A DNA stretch of 64,000 nt from an uncultured Flavobacteriaceae bacterium (GTDB lineage Bacteria; Bacteroidota; Bacteroidia; Flavobacteriales; Flavobacteriaceae). The DNA lies in the NCBI GenBank assembly GCA_947498845.1, contig CANMLX010000020.1, forward strand, positions 1 through 64,000, written 5' to 3'. Both the position numbers and the translations under genes were made by a program. This document shows positions 26,057 to 35,237 of this stretch, in pieces. The notes below the pieces were generated by a model, which saw only the letters and a program-made list of their open reading frames with translations, searched no databases and was not told the DNA's origin. The first letter of the stretch is position 1. Each line of letters starts with the position of its first letter.

Positions 26057-29000
26057 TTAATGACTTTTTATATGTCCTTTTTTAGTTTTTCCTCCATTTT
26101 TATTTCTTCTGATAATACTCTTTATGGCAGAATTTTTTAATAGCGCAGGTTTTTCTATTCTCCACCAAGTTCTTTCTCCAAATGGACCAAATCGTTTAGC
26201 CCCAGTAGAAAAAGCATTTACATTGCCAGATGCTCCATCAGCAAACTTTTTTGATGCGATATCCCAAATTTCTGCTGCTTGATGACCAGGCATATTATCA
26301 AATAATTCTAAATCATTTAAATATTTTCCTCCAACAGTTTGTTCTAGAGTAGTCTTGCCATTTGCTGCTGCCCATTTTTGAGCATCTTTCATTCTTGGTC
26401 CTGACCAAAATACAGCTCCATCTTTAGCAGTAGAGAAGTCCAAAGAATTTTGTGCCATGTCTTTCAATACATCAAATGACGGTATTCCTGAAAGTCCAGA
26501 AGGGTCAACTAAGACATTAGAATCATGAACATAACTGTAAAGATTAGGCTCACCAGAATTTAACCCAATCGGATCTTGCGAAATATACCCACCAGTTTCA
26601 GCAGAATAATACCTAAATCGATTATAATATAGTCCAGTTTCTATATCTTCATATTGTCCTTGATATCTGAATGGTATGAACGTTTTACTGCCTTCAATGT
26701 TACGAATAGTTCCGTAGATATCCAACTCACAATCCCATACTTTTACGCCTTGCTCGTTATAAGCTTGTACGGGCGTTCCTAAGTAATCGCAGGCAATACT
26801 GTATTTTTTATCGCCTACCAGTTTTGCAGCAGGTACAAAGCTATTGGCCTCGAACAACCAGGTGGTTTGTGTGGTTGTATCTATAGGCTCATCGCCATCG
26901 TTAGCGATTTCGCCATTGGCATCTACATAGAGTTTGGGTCTGTCCTCTAGGTTATACGTCCATTCGTGTAACGGCACATTGCCATCCCAGATAAATCTTG
27001 TAATAGAAGCCTCTTGACCCGCTAAGGGAGAACTTACTATCTTAGCGGTTCTCCGCCCTAGGGCATCATACTCAAAGGTAATTTGTTTTCTTTTTGGCGT
27101 GGTCACAGTTTTTAACATGCCGTTACCATACCATTGGTAAAACCATTCGCCTACATGTTTAGAATTGTCTGCTTTAAATACGGTTTTACGTATTAGGTTG
27201 CCTTCGGCATCATAATCATAAGCTGCTTTATCGTCCTTTTTTAGTTGCCCGCCCTTGTTATAGGTTCTATCGTTTTGGTTTTTGCTTTTAAACAAATTAC
27301 CAATTGCATCGGGCATTTTATATAGGGTTTCCCACCCGTTGTATTTGGCAAACTGTAAATTGCCTGTTTGGTCGTAACCAAATGTGGTTGAGGTGTTACT
27401 AAGGGTGTTGGTAATACTTAATAATTGGTCGTTAATACCCCAACGGTATCGCATGCTTCTGCCTTCTACATTTTTTGCTTGTATGCTATGGTGTACCACG
27501 CGACCTTGATTATCGCGGTGGGTGTCTATAGCCACATTGCCACTTACCATACGACGTATTTCCAGCCCCATGTTATCGCGCTCAAACTGGGCTTCCCAGC
27601 CTTGGCTTGAGGTACGTAGCACATCTCCAGAGCGGCCAAACTCATGGGTGATGTCTGCACCTAGCGAGCTGGTTATTTTTGTACGGTTGCCACTACTGTT
27701 GTATTGGCTTTCTACGGTATGTTCGTTTTGTGTTTCTTCTACAACACGGCCTTGGTGGTATGCCAATTTAACGGTGTTAAAGGCATTGGTTGCTTCGGTA
27801 AGTTTGCCATCGGCATCATAACTAAAGTACTCTCCAGTGCCATCGTGGTGATTGGCTGTAAGAATGTTACCTATACCATCGTACCTATAGCGTGTCCAGC
27901 GTTCTCCTGCGCGTAATACTTTAGTAACTCTTCCCGCACGATCGCGTGCATAGCGGCGTTGTAAGCCATCAAACCCCCATTCGCCCACTATTTGCCCTAA
28001 TGGGTCTAGACTAAAGCGGTAGGTTTCGTTATGCTCGTTATTTATGGATAGTAACTGTTCCTCGTTATTATAATTAAAGGTAATGGTATTACCGTTTTCT
28101 GTACGCGTTTTTAAGTTGCCCAAGCCCCAATAGGTAAAGGCCACGTTTCTATTTCGGTCTTTGGCGTTTATTACATTGCCAGACGCATCGTAGGTAAAGT
28201 TGTGTTTGTTGCCATCGGGTTCGGTAAGTCTTATAACATTGCCCATAGCATCGTAACGATAAGCGGTAATATTGTTATTACTATCTATATGTTGTACTAC
28301 CTGCCCCATAGTATCGTAATGCCATTGCATGGTGTTACCATCGTGTAGGGTTACTTTTTCCAGGTTATAATGTGTGCCCCAATGTAATGTGGTAATACGG
28401 CCTTGGTGGTCTTTTATGGTTTTTAGTAAAGCGCCTTCGTAGGTGTATGCTGCCGAAGTGCCATCGGCATAACTGCGTTCTATTAATTTGCCTTCTTCAT
28501 TATAAACCCAATCCAAATATGCACCTCCTGGGGTACTATATTCTATAAGCCTGTTGGCTTTATCGTAGGCCAGTAGTGTTTTTTCTTTATTGGCATTTTC
28601 TATTTGTACCAGATTGCCATTGCGGTCGTAATTGTATTTTGTGGTATTGCCTAAAGGGTCTACCACCATAACAAGGTCTTGATGTTCGTTATAGGTTTGG
28701 TAGGTGTCGCCTTGTTTGGCATCGGTAATTCGATAAATTAAATTACTGGCATCGTAATAATACGTGGTGGAGTGTCCAATAGCATTGGTGGTCATGGTTT
28801 TACCTTTGTCGTATTGTGTCCAATACTCTAAAATGCCATTATCTCCCCAAGTATGTATACACTTTGCGTTATCGCCTTTGCCCTCGTATTCCCAATAAAA
28901 ATTAAGGCCGCTTTGGTTGGTTAATCGCACCAGTAAATGCCCTTCGTAATAAAAATGTTTGCTTACGTTATTGGCATCGGTAACTTTTACAAGATTATCA

Positions 29001-30424
29001 TTGTTATCAACCTCGTAACGAATTAGGTTAATTTTTTCACCATTGTTATTAGTAGAAACACCTGTTATCCTATTGTTACTATCACTTGTGACATCCAGTA
29101 GGCGTCCTGCACTATCTATAATTTGGTATAGTACGCCACCGTTTCTATAGTTAAATTGTATTTTAAATCCTAAATCGTTGGTGATTTGTGTTATGGGATA
29201 AAAATTATCGGCATAGCCTAACTGGGAAAACCTATAGGTTAAGCCGTCGTTATTACGATAGCCATAGCCTTCTTTATCTCTAAACCATGTTATTTTTTCT
29301 TTACGGTGGTAAAAACGATCCCCTAAATGCAATGGAGGGACTACAATCTCTCTACTATCTGGTAAAAGAATGGTTATAAACTCATTCTCCATTTCCCAGT
29401 ACCCTATGTGGTAGCTATGATGCCAATTGCTGCCAATGGGGCTAGGGACTTCGCCATCGCTATGGTATATACGGTTCCATTCTAACGGAATGGGACCTGA
29501 TAGTGAAAAATCGGTGTTTTCGGCAAAAACCCTACCTGTGGCAGCATCTACTGGTTCTCCAAAAAGCTTACATTTTATAGGTTGTAAGCGTTTTGCTTTT
29601 GCGGGGTTTTTGGGCATTAAATTGTCGATGTATTTTTGGAATTTTTTACCGCCTTTTTTCCAAAGTTTCCCTATGCCTTTTAAGCCTAAATTCATGGCCA
29701 TTGCCAACAAGTCTATAGTTGGTGGGCCTCCTACAAGCACTGGTTTACCACCTGGTATTACACTAACCAATGCTGCCGTTGGTGCCATTAAACTCATTTT
29801 AGTTTTTGGCTTTGTGGGTCTAAAAGGCGCTGGAATTCCTACTAAATTACACGATAGAGCCGGTAAAAACTGATAGGAGAATGGTGACCCATCTGCCAAT
29901 ACTGTAGAGCTCCCCATAAACATCTCGGAGGATGCCATAGGACTTACCGATGGTAAAGCGTGCAATATAATACCTGGTAAATGTTGAATGCTTATCCCTG
30001 CATTGGCTATAAATTTATTATTAACCATAACGCTGGGCGCTAATGCTTTTACTATAGCTACAGCAACCGAGGTTACCGAAATGGGTTGCGGTTCTGGATC
30101 GCCTTCGGTTTCTTCGGGTTCTGGTGGCTCTGGAATAACCGTATTTATGGCTGCAAAAATAGCACCTAAAATATCGAATACCATTCCCACATGAGGTACT
30201 GCCATAATTGGTGATGGCGGAAACATAGTAGGGTGCATATCGATCCCTATGGCGATATCTTGAAATTTACCTGCAGGTTGTCCTGGAATAGCAGGTAATA
30301 CCGATGCTAAATCGCGTTGAAAATTATCCAGTTTTTCCTTACCACTGGCTAAAAATTCTATAAATCCACCAGATTCGTTTCCAGTATCCGAAACGGCTTT
30401 ATTTGTTACATTACCTACACCCAT
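26057..30424 (-). CDS. PAAR-like Rhs polymorphic toxin (T6SS effector)
   Basis: A 1455-aa Rhs effector. The N-terminal PAAR-like region (about 55-245) has two Gly/Pro-rich segments (DMHPTMFPPSP and MAPTAALVSVIPGGKPVLVGG). DUF6531 follows at about 283-360 (FGEPVDAATGRVFAENTDFSLSG), then YD/Rhs repeats to about 1200 and the conserved core (FRYQGQYEDIETGLYYNRFRYYS to DPSGL, about 1245-1311). The variable 144-residue tip (1312-1455) contains AVFWSGPRM, GKTTLEQT and AAEIWDIASKKFAD. I cannot assign it securely; an NADase or ADP-ribosyl-type toxin is one possibility. It overlaps the upstream gene by 10 bp and lies in a VgrG-adaptor-Rhs-immunity order, so it is loaded on the T6SS spike. Confidence 0.9.
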   Translation of the reverse strand: MGVGNVTNKAVSDTGNESGGFIEFLASGKEKLDNFQRDLASVLPAIPGQPAGKFQDIAIGIDMHPTMFPPSPIMAVPHVGMVFDILGAIFAAINTVIPEPPEPEETEGDPEPQPISVTSVAVAIVKALAPSVMVNNKFIANAGISIQHLPGIILHALPSVSPMASSEMFMGSSTVLADGSPFSYQFLPALSCNLVGIPAPFRPTKPKTKMSLMAPTAALVSVIPGGKPVLVGGPPTIDLLAMAMNLGLKGIGKLWKKGGKKFQKYIDNLMPKNPAKAKRLQPIKCKLFGEPVDAATGRVFAENTDFSLSGPIPLEWNRIYHSDGEVPSPIGSNWHHSYHIGYWEMENEFITILLPDSREIVVPPLHLGDRFYHRKEKITWFRDKEGYGYRNNDGLTYRFSQLGYADNFYPITQITNDLGFKIQFNYRNGGVLYQIIDSAGRLLDVTSDSNNRITGVSTNNNGEKINLIRYEVDNNDNLVKVTDANNVSKHFYYEGHLLVRLTNQSGLNFYWEYEGKGDNAKCIHTWGDNGILEYWTQYDKGKTMTTNAIGHSTTYYYDASNLIYRITDAKQGDTYQTYNEHQDLVMVVDPLGNTTKYNYDRNGNLVQIENANKEKTLLAYDKANRLIEYSTPGGAYLDWVYNEEGKLIERSYADGTSAAYTYEGALLKTIKDHQGRITTLHWGTHYNLEKVTLHDGNTMQWHYDTMGQVVQHIDSNNNITAYRYDAMGNVIRLTEPDGNKHNFTYDASGNVINAKDRNRNVAFTYWGLGNLKTRTENGNTITFNYNNEEQLLSINNEHNETYRFSLDPLGQIVGEWGFDGLQRRYARDRAGRVTKVLRAGERWTRYRYDGIGNILTANHHDGTGEYFSYDADGKLTEATNAFNTVKLAYHQGRVVEETQNEHTVESQYNSSGNRTKITSSLGADITHEFGRSGDVLRTSSQGWEAQFERDNMGLEIRRMVSGNVAIDTHRDNQGRVVHHSIQAKNVEGRSMRYRWGINDQLLSITNTLSNTSTTFGYDQTGNLQFAKYNGWETLYKMPDAIGNLFKSKNQNDRTYNKGGQLKKDDKAAYDYDAEGNLIRKTVFKADNSKHVGEWFYQWYGNGMLKTVTTPKRKQITFEYDALGRRTAKIVSSPLAGQEASITRFIWDGNVPLHEWTYNLEDRPKLYVDANGEIANDGDEPIDTTTQTTWLFEANSFVPAAKLVGDKKYSIACDYLGTPVQAYNEQGVKVWDCELDIYGTIRNIEGSKTFIPFRYQGQYEDIETGLYYNRFRYYSAETGGYISQDPIGLNSGEPNLYSYVHDSNVLVDPSGLSGIPSFDVLKDMAQNSLDFSTAKDGAVFWSGPRMKDAQKWAAANGKTTLEQTVGGKYLNDLELFDNMPGHQAAEIWDIASKKFADGASGNVNAFSTGAKRFGPFGERTWWRIEKPALLKNSAIKSIIRRNKNGGKTKKGHIKSH

Positions 30425-31785
30425 TCTAAAAATTTATTAGCGGTTAACCATTTTTTGCGATTCATGTATTTCATGTCTATCGTTTCTGTGCCTTTTAATA
30501 GGGTGTCCCAATCGTCTCCTATTAATGTTTTAAAACGTTCTTCCAAGCCTTGTTGTACATCTTTTTTATCATTATACTTTGCTATCTGCATGGCCATAGC
30601 AGCACTGTATAAAAACGTTGATGTACGGCGTACTTCTAATGGCAAGTTACTGCCTGCTTGTAGTGCGTATATTACTGCCTCCCAGGCATCTTTTAATTTT
30701 TTACTTTGAAAATAAATAAAGGCTTTCATCCTGTAGGCTTCCATGGCATAAAACACATCGCCTCTGGTAACGGCTCTTGTCCCTATTTCCTGATAACAAC
30801 TTAAAGCAATATCTTTTTTCTTTTTAGCCAATACTAAAGCGGCTTTTAGTAGTACCGCAGAGCGCCAAAGTGCATAATGCTGGCCTTCGTCATCATCTTC
30901 TCCATCGGTAAGTGCTATGGTTTTTTCTACTTGCTCCAAGGCTTCTTCGTCTTCTTTTTGACTAAAAAAAGCAATTGAAGATACTAAATGCGCTGTGGCT
31001 TTTGTGGTGAGCATTTCTAATTGATAGCCTAGATGTATTAGCGTATCTGTTTCTTCCTTTACAGATATTTCATCATCGATCGTGGCATCCATAACCTTAC
31101 GTACTTGCTTTTGAAACTTAGCACTGGGTTTATGGGGCTTGTTTTCTTCACTATCTTTATTCATCTCGTTTTTCATGGCTGCTGCCATGTCTAAAGCGAC
31201 TGATAATTCTACAACGGTTGCCGTTTTGTGTTTTGAAAGTTTACTTAGCATTCTGCCTTCTCTTGGATCTATAGATGCAAAACGAATGCCTTTTGGTAAA
31301 TGCTCCAGTTTTTTTGAGATCCATTTTTGAAATTCTTTTTCATGCAATCCTGGAGGGAAATACAGAATAAAGTTTTCGGTATCGTATTTTAACAATGCTT
31401 TTAAGCGTAGTAACTCTGTTACCATACTATCAAAGGTAGGAGGTAAGTCTTTATTAACCGCGTAATCGTCACTTAAATAGCCATCCTTTTTCATAGCGGC
31501 TATAAGATCGTATTCTTCGCGTTCCTTAGGAATGTTAAACCAGCTTAAAAACGCTTCCCATGCTTCTTTTTCAAACTGGGTATCGTTAGTATATGTGGTT
31601 TGTATTCTAAAAAAAATATCGTCGAAAATGCCTATAGGAGAGGCTTCTATCTCCATAAACTTGTCCAGAATATCAATATCTTGATATTCGCATACCCAAA
31701 TGGCCATTTGCCATTGGCGTTTGTCTATAGTTTTCCACTTATTTCGAATTTTATAAAATTCGTGAGCAACAGAGGCGTCTGACAT
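30415..31785 (-). CDS. putative Rhs/VgrG adaptor, TPR-like
   Basis: A 456-aa cytoplasmic protein with no signal peptide or membrane segment. The first half has a Trp-rich helical start (RNKWKTIDKRQWQMAIWVCEY) and an alpha/beta piece (FILYFPPGLHEKEFQKW). The second half (about 270-420) is a run of paired helices like TPR repeats (ALWRSAVLLKAALVLAKKKK, then AMEAYRMKAFIYFQSKKL). I do not recognise a named family. It lies between vgrG (12 bp upstream) and the Rhs gene (10-bp overlap), the place taken by chaperones or adaptors such as EagR or DUF4123 proteins in other T6SS loci. The adaptor role is inference from position. Confidence 0.65.
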   Translation of the reverse strand: MSDASVAHEFYKIRNKWKTIDKRQWQMAIWVCEYQDIDILDKFMEIEASPIGIFDDIFFRIQTTYTNDTQFEKEAWEAFLSWFNIPKEREEYDLIAAMKKDGYLSDDYAVNKDLPPTFDSMVTELLRLKALLKYDTENFILYFPPGLHEKEFQKWISKKLEHLPKGIRFASIDPREGRMLSKLSKHKTATVVELSVALDMAAAMKNEMNKDSEENKPHKPSAKFQKQVRKVMDATIDDEISVKEETDTLIHLGYQLEMLTTKATAHLVSSIAFFSQKEDEEALEQVEKTIALTDGEDDDEGQHYALWRSAVLLKAALVLAKKKKDIALSCYQEIGTRAVTRGDVFYAMEAYRMKAFIYFQSKKLKDAWEAVIYALQAGSNLPLEVRRTSTFLYSAAMAMQIAKYNDKKDVQQGLEERFKTLIGDDWDTLLKGTETIDMKYMNRKKWLTANKFLEWV

Positions 31786-31797
31786 GTTTTAAACTAT

Positions 31798-33570
31798 TTA
31801 TGAGTTAAGTTTAACCATAGCTCCAGATATTAATGTATCTGCCTTTGAGTTGGATATGACTTTGGTTGCCGATATTTTTGCTTCTTTTTTTGCTTCTATA
31901 CTCACTGCTTCGGCGCTATTCGCAATTTCTTTTGGAAGTACAGCCACGCGCGAATTACCTGTTTGTGCAATAAATGCTTCCTCCGATATGGATTTTGTGT
32001 TTTTAGAATGAAACTCTATATCGTCTCCAACAAGTGCAATATATTTTGAGCTAAGAATCATTTTCTCCTCACTGCTAATAGTAATGGTTTTATCTTTAGT
32101 ATTAAAGTTTAGCACATTGCCATTTTTATCATTTATTAAGATGTATTCTTCGCCATTGGTATCGTTTAACTCTATTGTATGTCCGCTTCTAGTTTTAATG
32201 GCTTTAATATCGTTAGCATCGGTTTTAAAACCATTGGCAGCAGCATTGCCATGGTACAGGCTCCCCATCATATAAGGGCGTTCTGCATTGGCACCTTCAA
32301 AACCTATCAATACTTCTTCTCCTATTTCTGGTATAAAATGAAAGCCTTTATCACCTCCTCCATGTGGTGTAACGACACGTACCCAAGGGGTCATTTCGCC
32401 TGTTACTTTTTGCCAAGGGAATTGCACTTTTACACGAGCTAATCCATCGGGGTCTATATTATCCATCACTACTGCGGTTTGGGTATCGCTTTTTGGTATG
32501 GCCTCGAAATTGGTGTCTGGGAATACATCAATATCGGCACTTACTGCTTCGAATGTATTGTGGTATTGGCCATTTTCATTACTGGTATGGCGTACTTTTA
32601 TAACACGGTATCTGCCATGGCTTTCTGTATCACCTTTTATAGCTACTATTTTACCGATACCTACTCCAGGATTATCGCTATCGCCTTTTAAGCGAACTTG
32701 TTGGCTCTCTACTGCCTTTTTCTGCTGCTCTACATGGGTATCCATACGTTGTTTTAACTCTGGATCGTTAAAGCCATTTACCCATACATTAGTTTCTTTG
32801 GCATACAATGTTTTACTGCATTCACTTACAAAACCGTTATAACCGTTTACACCTGTATTAATTTCGGCTGTTTTCTTTTCGTGTTTCTCGTCGGTTAAAT
32901 AATCGTTTGTAAAATAATTAAAGTTGTTAGGTAATGGGATTAAATCTAATGAAAATCCATGTAAATCATGACCATAGGTGAGCGCTACATCGTCACCATC
33001 TTCTGGCAGACCAAATACTAGTTTTTTTCCATCGTAGTACAACCACTCGCTATATTGCATGGCTAATCTACTAGCATATTGCCAATTGCTTTCTTTATGT
33101 TGTACCGTATAATGAATTAGACTACTATTTTTTGGGTTTACGGCGGTGCTTAGCTTTGAGGTATCGTAGCCCTGAAAAGCATCGGACAAGATATTGGATA
33201 ATGTTTTATCTAAATACGAATTGTAATGAGGACCATCGTCACATAAAACCGTTGGGCTTTCTGCAGTAATGGTTACTATATGCTCGTTGTTATAGCCTCT
33301 TTTATTGGCTACAGAGGTAACTACGCCTTTAAATTCTAGTTCTTTGTATCCAGAATATTCACTTAAAGAAGCTACCTTCAAGGTAAGGGTTTCTCCTAAG
33401 TAATTTTTTGTGGTGTTAGATATTTCACCTCCTAAATTTTCTAACACATCTGTTCTACATTCTAAACTTAAAAAATGATGCGCATTGATGCCTTGATCTA
33501 AAACAAAACGTTTGTACGATGTTATAGGTGTGCTACCTATAAATATTTCGGTATGTGATTGTAGTGCCAT
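31798..33570 (-). CDS. vgrG: type VI secretion spike protein VgrG
   Basis: A 590-aa VgrG/TssI protein. The N-terminal gp27-like domain (1-370) includes HFLSLECRTDVLENLGG and HYTVQHKESNWQYASRLAMQ. The gp5 OB-fold follows (about 375-465) with PDGLARVKVQFPW, MTPWVRVVTPHGGGDKG and PEIGEEVLIGF. The C terminus is a short beta-helix spike (GNVLNFNTKDKTITISS). It caps the Hcp tube and delivers the PAAR-like Rhs toxin encoded downstream. No sheath, baseplate or membrane-complex genes are in the window, so this is an auxiliary effector module whose secretion machine lies elsewhere. Confidence 0.93.
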   Translation of the reverse strand: MALQSHTEIFIGSTPITSYKRFVLDQGINAHHFLSLECRTDVLENLGGEISNTTKNYLGETLTLKVASLSEYSGYKELEFKGVVTSVANKRGYNNEHIVTITAESPTVLCDDGPHYNSYLDKTLSNILSDAFQGYDTSKLSTAVNPKNSSLIHYTVQHKESNWQYASRLAMQYSEWLYYDGKKLVFGLPEDGDDVALTYGHDLHGFSLDLIPLPNNFNYFTNDYLTDEKHEKKTAEINTGVNGYNGFVSECSKTLYAKETNVWVNGFNDPELKQRMDTHVEQQKKAVESQQVRLKGDSDNPGVGIGKIVAIKGDTESHGRYRVIKVRHTSNENGQYHNTFEAVSADIDVFPDTNFEAIPKSDTQTAVVMDNIDPDGLARVKVQFPWQKVTGEMTPWVRVVTPHGGGDKGFHFIPEIGEEVLIGFEGANAERPYMMGSLYHGNAAANGFKTDANDIKAIKTRSGHTIELNDTNGEEYILINDKNGNVLNFNTKDKTITISSEEKMILSSKYIALVGDDIEFHSKNTKSISEEAFIAQTGNSRVAVLPKEIANSAEAVSIEAKKEAKISATKVISNSKADTLISGAMVKLNS

Positions 33571-33784
33571 AGGAGGAGTTTTTTAATTTATATACGTAGA
33601 TAATGGATTATCAGTTTTGTAAGAATATGAACTTATTTGTTAAATGTATTTTCTTTCTAAAATTATCAAATTATTCTTTATATATGGTGCTGTTTTAAAA
33701 AAATATGCTAATAACCAATAAATTAGGGATAAACGGTAAATTAAAACGTAATGCTCTATTATGATGGGGAAAATAAAGCCTAGG

Positions 33785-34339
33785 TTATTTCAATGGTACT
33801 TTAATGCGAACATTATCCCAAGCCATAGTAAGATAGAGAAGATCTGTAGAGTTATCGAAAGCGATGGTAAATTGTTCTACAACAGTATTGATATGCTCTA
33901 CATTGGTATTGTAATTAATCACATCGAACTCCGGTTCCCGTAGGGGGTTATGTGTTACATGGTCTACACCCCAAGGATACTGTTTGCTATTAAAAATTAC
34001 GCTCCAAGCCGTATCGTTTGGAATGGTCCAAAGTGTGTATTTTCCTTTTGGTAAAGAATCGTTACCTATTTTAAGTGATTGATTGGTTTCAAAAGTTGTG
34101 GCTTCGTTAGCACCTGTACGCCATACTTTCCCGTATGGAACTAAGGCTCCAAAAACATCTCGTCCGCGTTTGGAGGGTCTGTTGTAAAATACATCTAGTT
34201 TTAAATCGTCGACTTTAAAAGCTACAGTTTTTTTAGGACTTTTTCTTTTCTGTAGTCCATCATTAAAATAGGAATAGGTTAAAACGCCTAATGCAGCGAG
34301 GATTAAAATAAAAATGAGTCGTTTTAAAAAGGTATTCAT
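33785..34339 (-). CDS. DUF2911 family protein, membrane-anchored
   Basis: A 184-aa protein with an N-terminal hydrophobic segment (LIFILILAALGVLTYSYF) serving as an anchor or uncleaved signal. The DUF2911 domain follows: DVFYNRPSKRGRDVFGALVPYGKVWRTGANEATTF is characteristic, as is LPKGKYTLWTIPND. The domain faces the periplasm; its function is unknown. Length is near the family norm. Confidence 0.85.
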   Translation of the reverse strand: MNTFLKRLIFILILAALGVLTYSYFNDGLQKRKSPKKTVAFKVDDLKLDVFYNRPSKRGRDVFGALVPYGKVWRTGANEATTFETNQSLKIGNDSLPKGKYTLWTIPNDTAWSVIFNSKQYPWGVDHVTHNPLREPEFDVINYNTNVEHINTVVEQFTIAFDNSTDLLYLTMAWDNVRIKVPLK

Positions 34340-34560
34340 AAAGAGGAAATTTCTAGATAATACAAAGGTAGGCTCTACTTTAAATATTTATGAATTTACA
34401 ACGCAAATTTGTTAATTTTTGTTATCTAGTTATTAAAATAATATTAAAATTTTTGAGTTCTTATTTTTTAGCGGGAATTTCTACGATTTTATTGGAAGTA
34501 TTTTTGATGTATATGATGTTAATAATGAGTTAATCACATTAAATTAACTATGTTAATAGA
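34340..34560. other. intergenic, promoter side of DUF2911 gene
   Basis: About 220 bp, AT-rich, no gene seen. It leads into the first copy of the 100-bp repeat beside the GIY-YIG gene. Confidence 0.4.
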
Positions 34561-34660
34561 GATTCTTCAACTTCGAATATATTCGAAATGCTCTTAATGA
34601 CACTGGCTTCTAAATAGAAACAAATTTTTTCATTCAGAAGGAGGAACGACTGAAGCATCT
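34561..34660. repeat. 100-bp interspersed repeat, copy 1
   Basis: Starts GATTCTTCAACTTCG and ends GGAACGACTGAAGCATCT. The same 100 bp, with six differences, occurs at 35091-35190. The ends (GATTCTTCA / TGAAGAATC) are inverted repeats, so the element folds back on itself. Together the two copies flank the GIY-YIG gene in direct orientation. Confidence 0.85.
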
Positions 34661-34664
34661 TATT

Positions 34665-34970
34665 TCAAATAGTATTATTTAAAAAAGACCAACTACTATT
34701 AAATGTATTAATAAGATGTTCTTTCTTTTTTCTACTCCATCCTTTAATTTCTTTTTCTCTTTTAATAGCATGATCAATTTCAAAGAAATGCTCGTAATAG
34801 ATTAAATAATAACATTTGTACTTAGCAGTAAAAGCTTTGGAAAAAGGTTCAGGGTTTGAGTGAAAGTATAAACGTTTTTTAAGATTATTGGTGACACCAG
34901 TGTAAAGAACTGTTTTTGTTTTATTAGTGAGTATATAAATGTAATAGTTATGGTTACCTTTTGTTTTCAT
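34665..34970 (-). CDS. GIY-YIG nuclease family protein
   Basis: A 101-aa single-domain GIY-YIG protein. The motif pair is NYYIYILTN and LYTGVTNNLKKR, followed by the catalytic-type Arg in that segment, and by the Glu of AIKREKEIKGW on the last helix. I start it at 34970 (MKTKGNHNYY); the frame continues to 35021 but that part reads through an intergenic repeat fragment (34987-35013). The subfamily is that of small stand-alone YhbQ-like proteins whose DNA target is unknown. It lies exactly between two copies of a 100-bp repeat, with its stop 5 bp from copy 1. Confidence 0.85.
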   Translation of the reverse strand: MKTKGNHNYYIYILTNKTKTVLYTGVTNNLKKRLYFHSNPEPFSKAFTAKYKCYYLIYYEHFFEIDHAIKREKEIKGWSRKKKEHLINTFNSSWSFLNNTI

Positions 34971-34986
34971 AGTATATAAAGGTAAG

Positions 34987-35013
34987 AGATTCTTCGCTGT
35001 GCTCTGAATGACA
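34987..35013. repeat. repeat fragment AGATTCTTC...GAATGACA
   Basis: AGATTCTTCGCTGTGCTCTG followed by AATGACA, a shorter relative of the flanking 100-bp repeat. It lies in the 5' leader of the GIY-YIG gene. Confidence 0.6.
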
Positions 35014-35090
35014 GCAGGCAAAAAATAAAGTTATGTCTTTAATTTTTAAGATGTTAAGGTGTGTTATGTTAAATAAATTATGCCGGTAGA

Positions 35091-35190
35091 TATTCTTCAA
35101 CTTCGAATATATTCGAAATGTTCTTAACGACGCTGGCTTCTAAATAGAAACAAATTTTGTCATTCAGAAGGAGGAACGACTGAAGAATCT
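35091..35190. repeat. 100-bp interspersed repeat, copy 2
   Basis: About 94% identical to 34561-34660, shifted by 530 bp; ends GGAACGACTGAAGAATCT. Confidence 0.85.
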
Positions 35191-35237
35191 CTTTTTAAAT
35201 GGATATAAGATTTATCGCTATACTTTAATATAACAAG

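Noticed and set aside
31798..33570. A complete T6SS cluster
   Set aside because: Only the spike, a putative adaptor and effector genes are present; no sheath, tube, baseplate or membrane-complex genes were found within the window.
34971..35021. Upstream extension of the GIY-YIG gene (MPAVIQSTAKNLLPLYT)
   Set aside because: This is translation of an intergenic repeat fragment; the conserved domain begins after MKTKGNHNYY.
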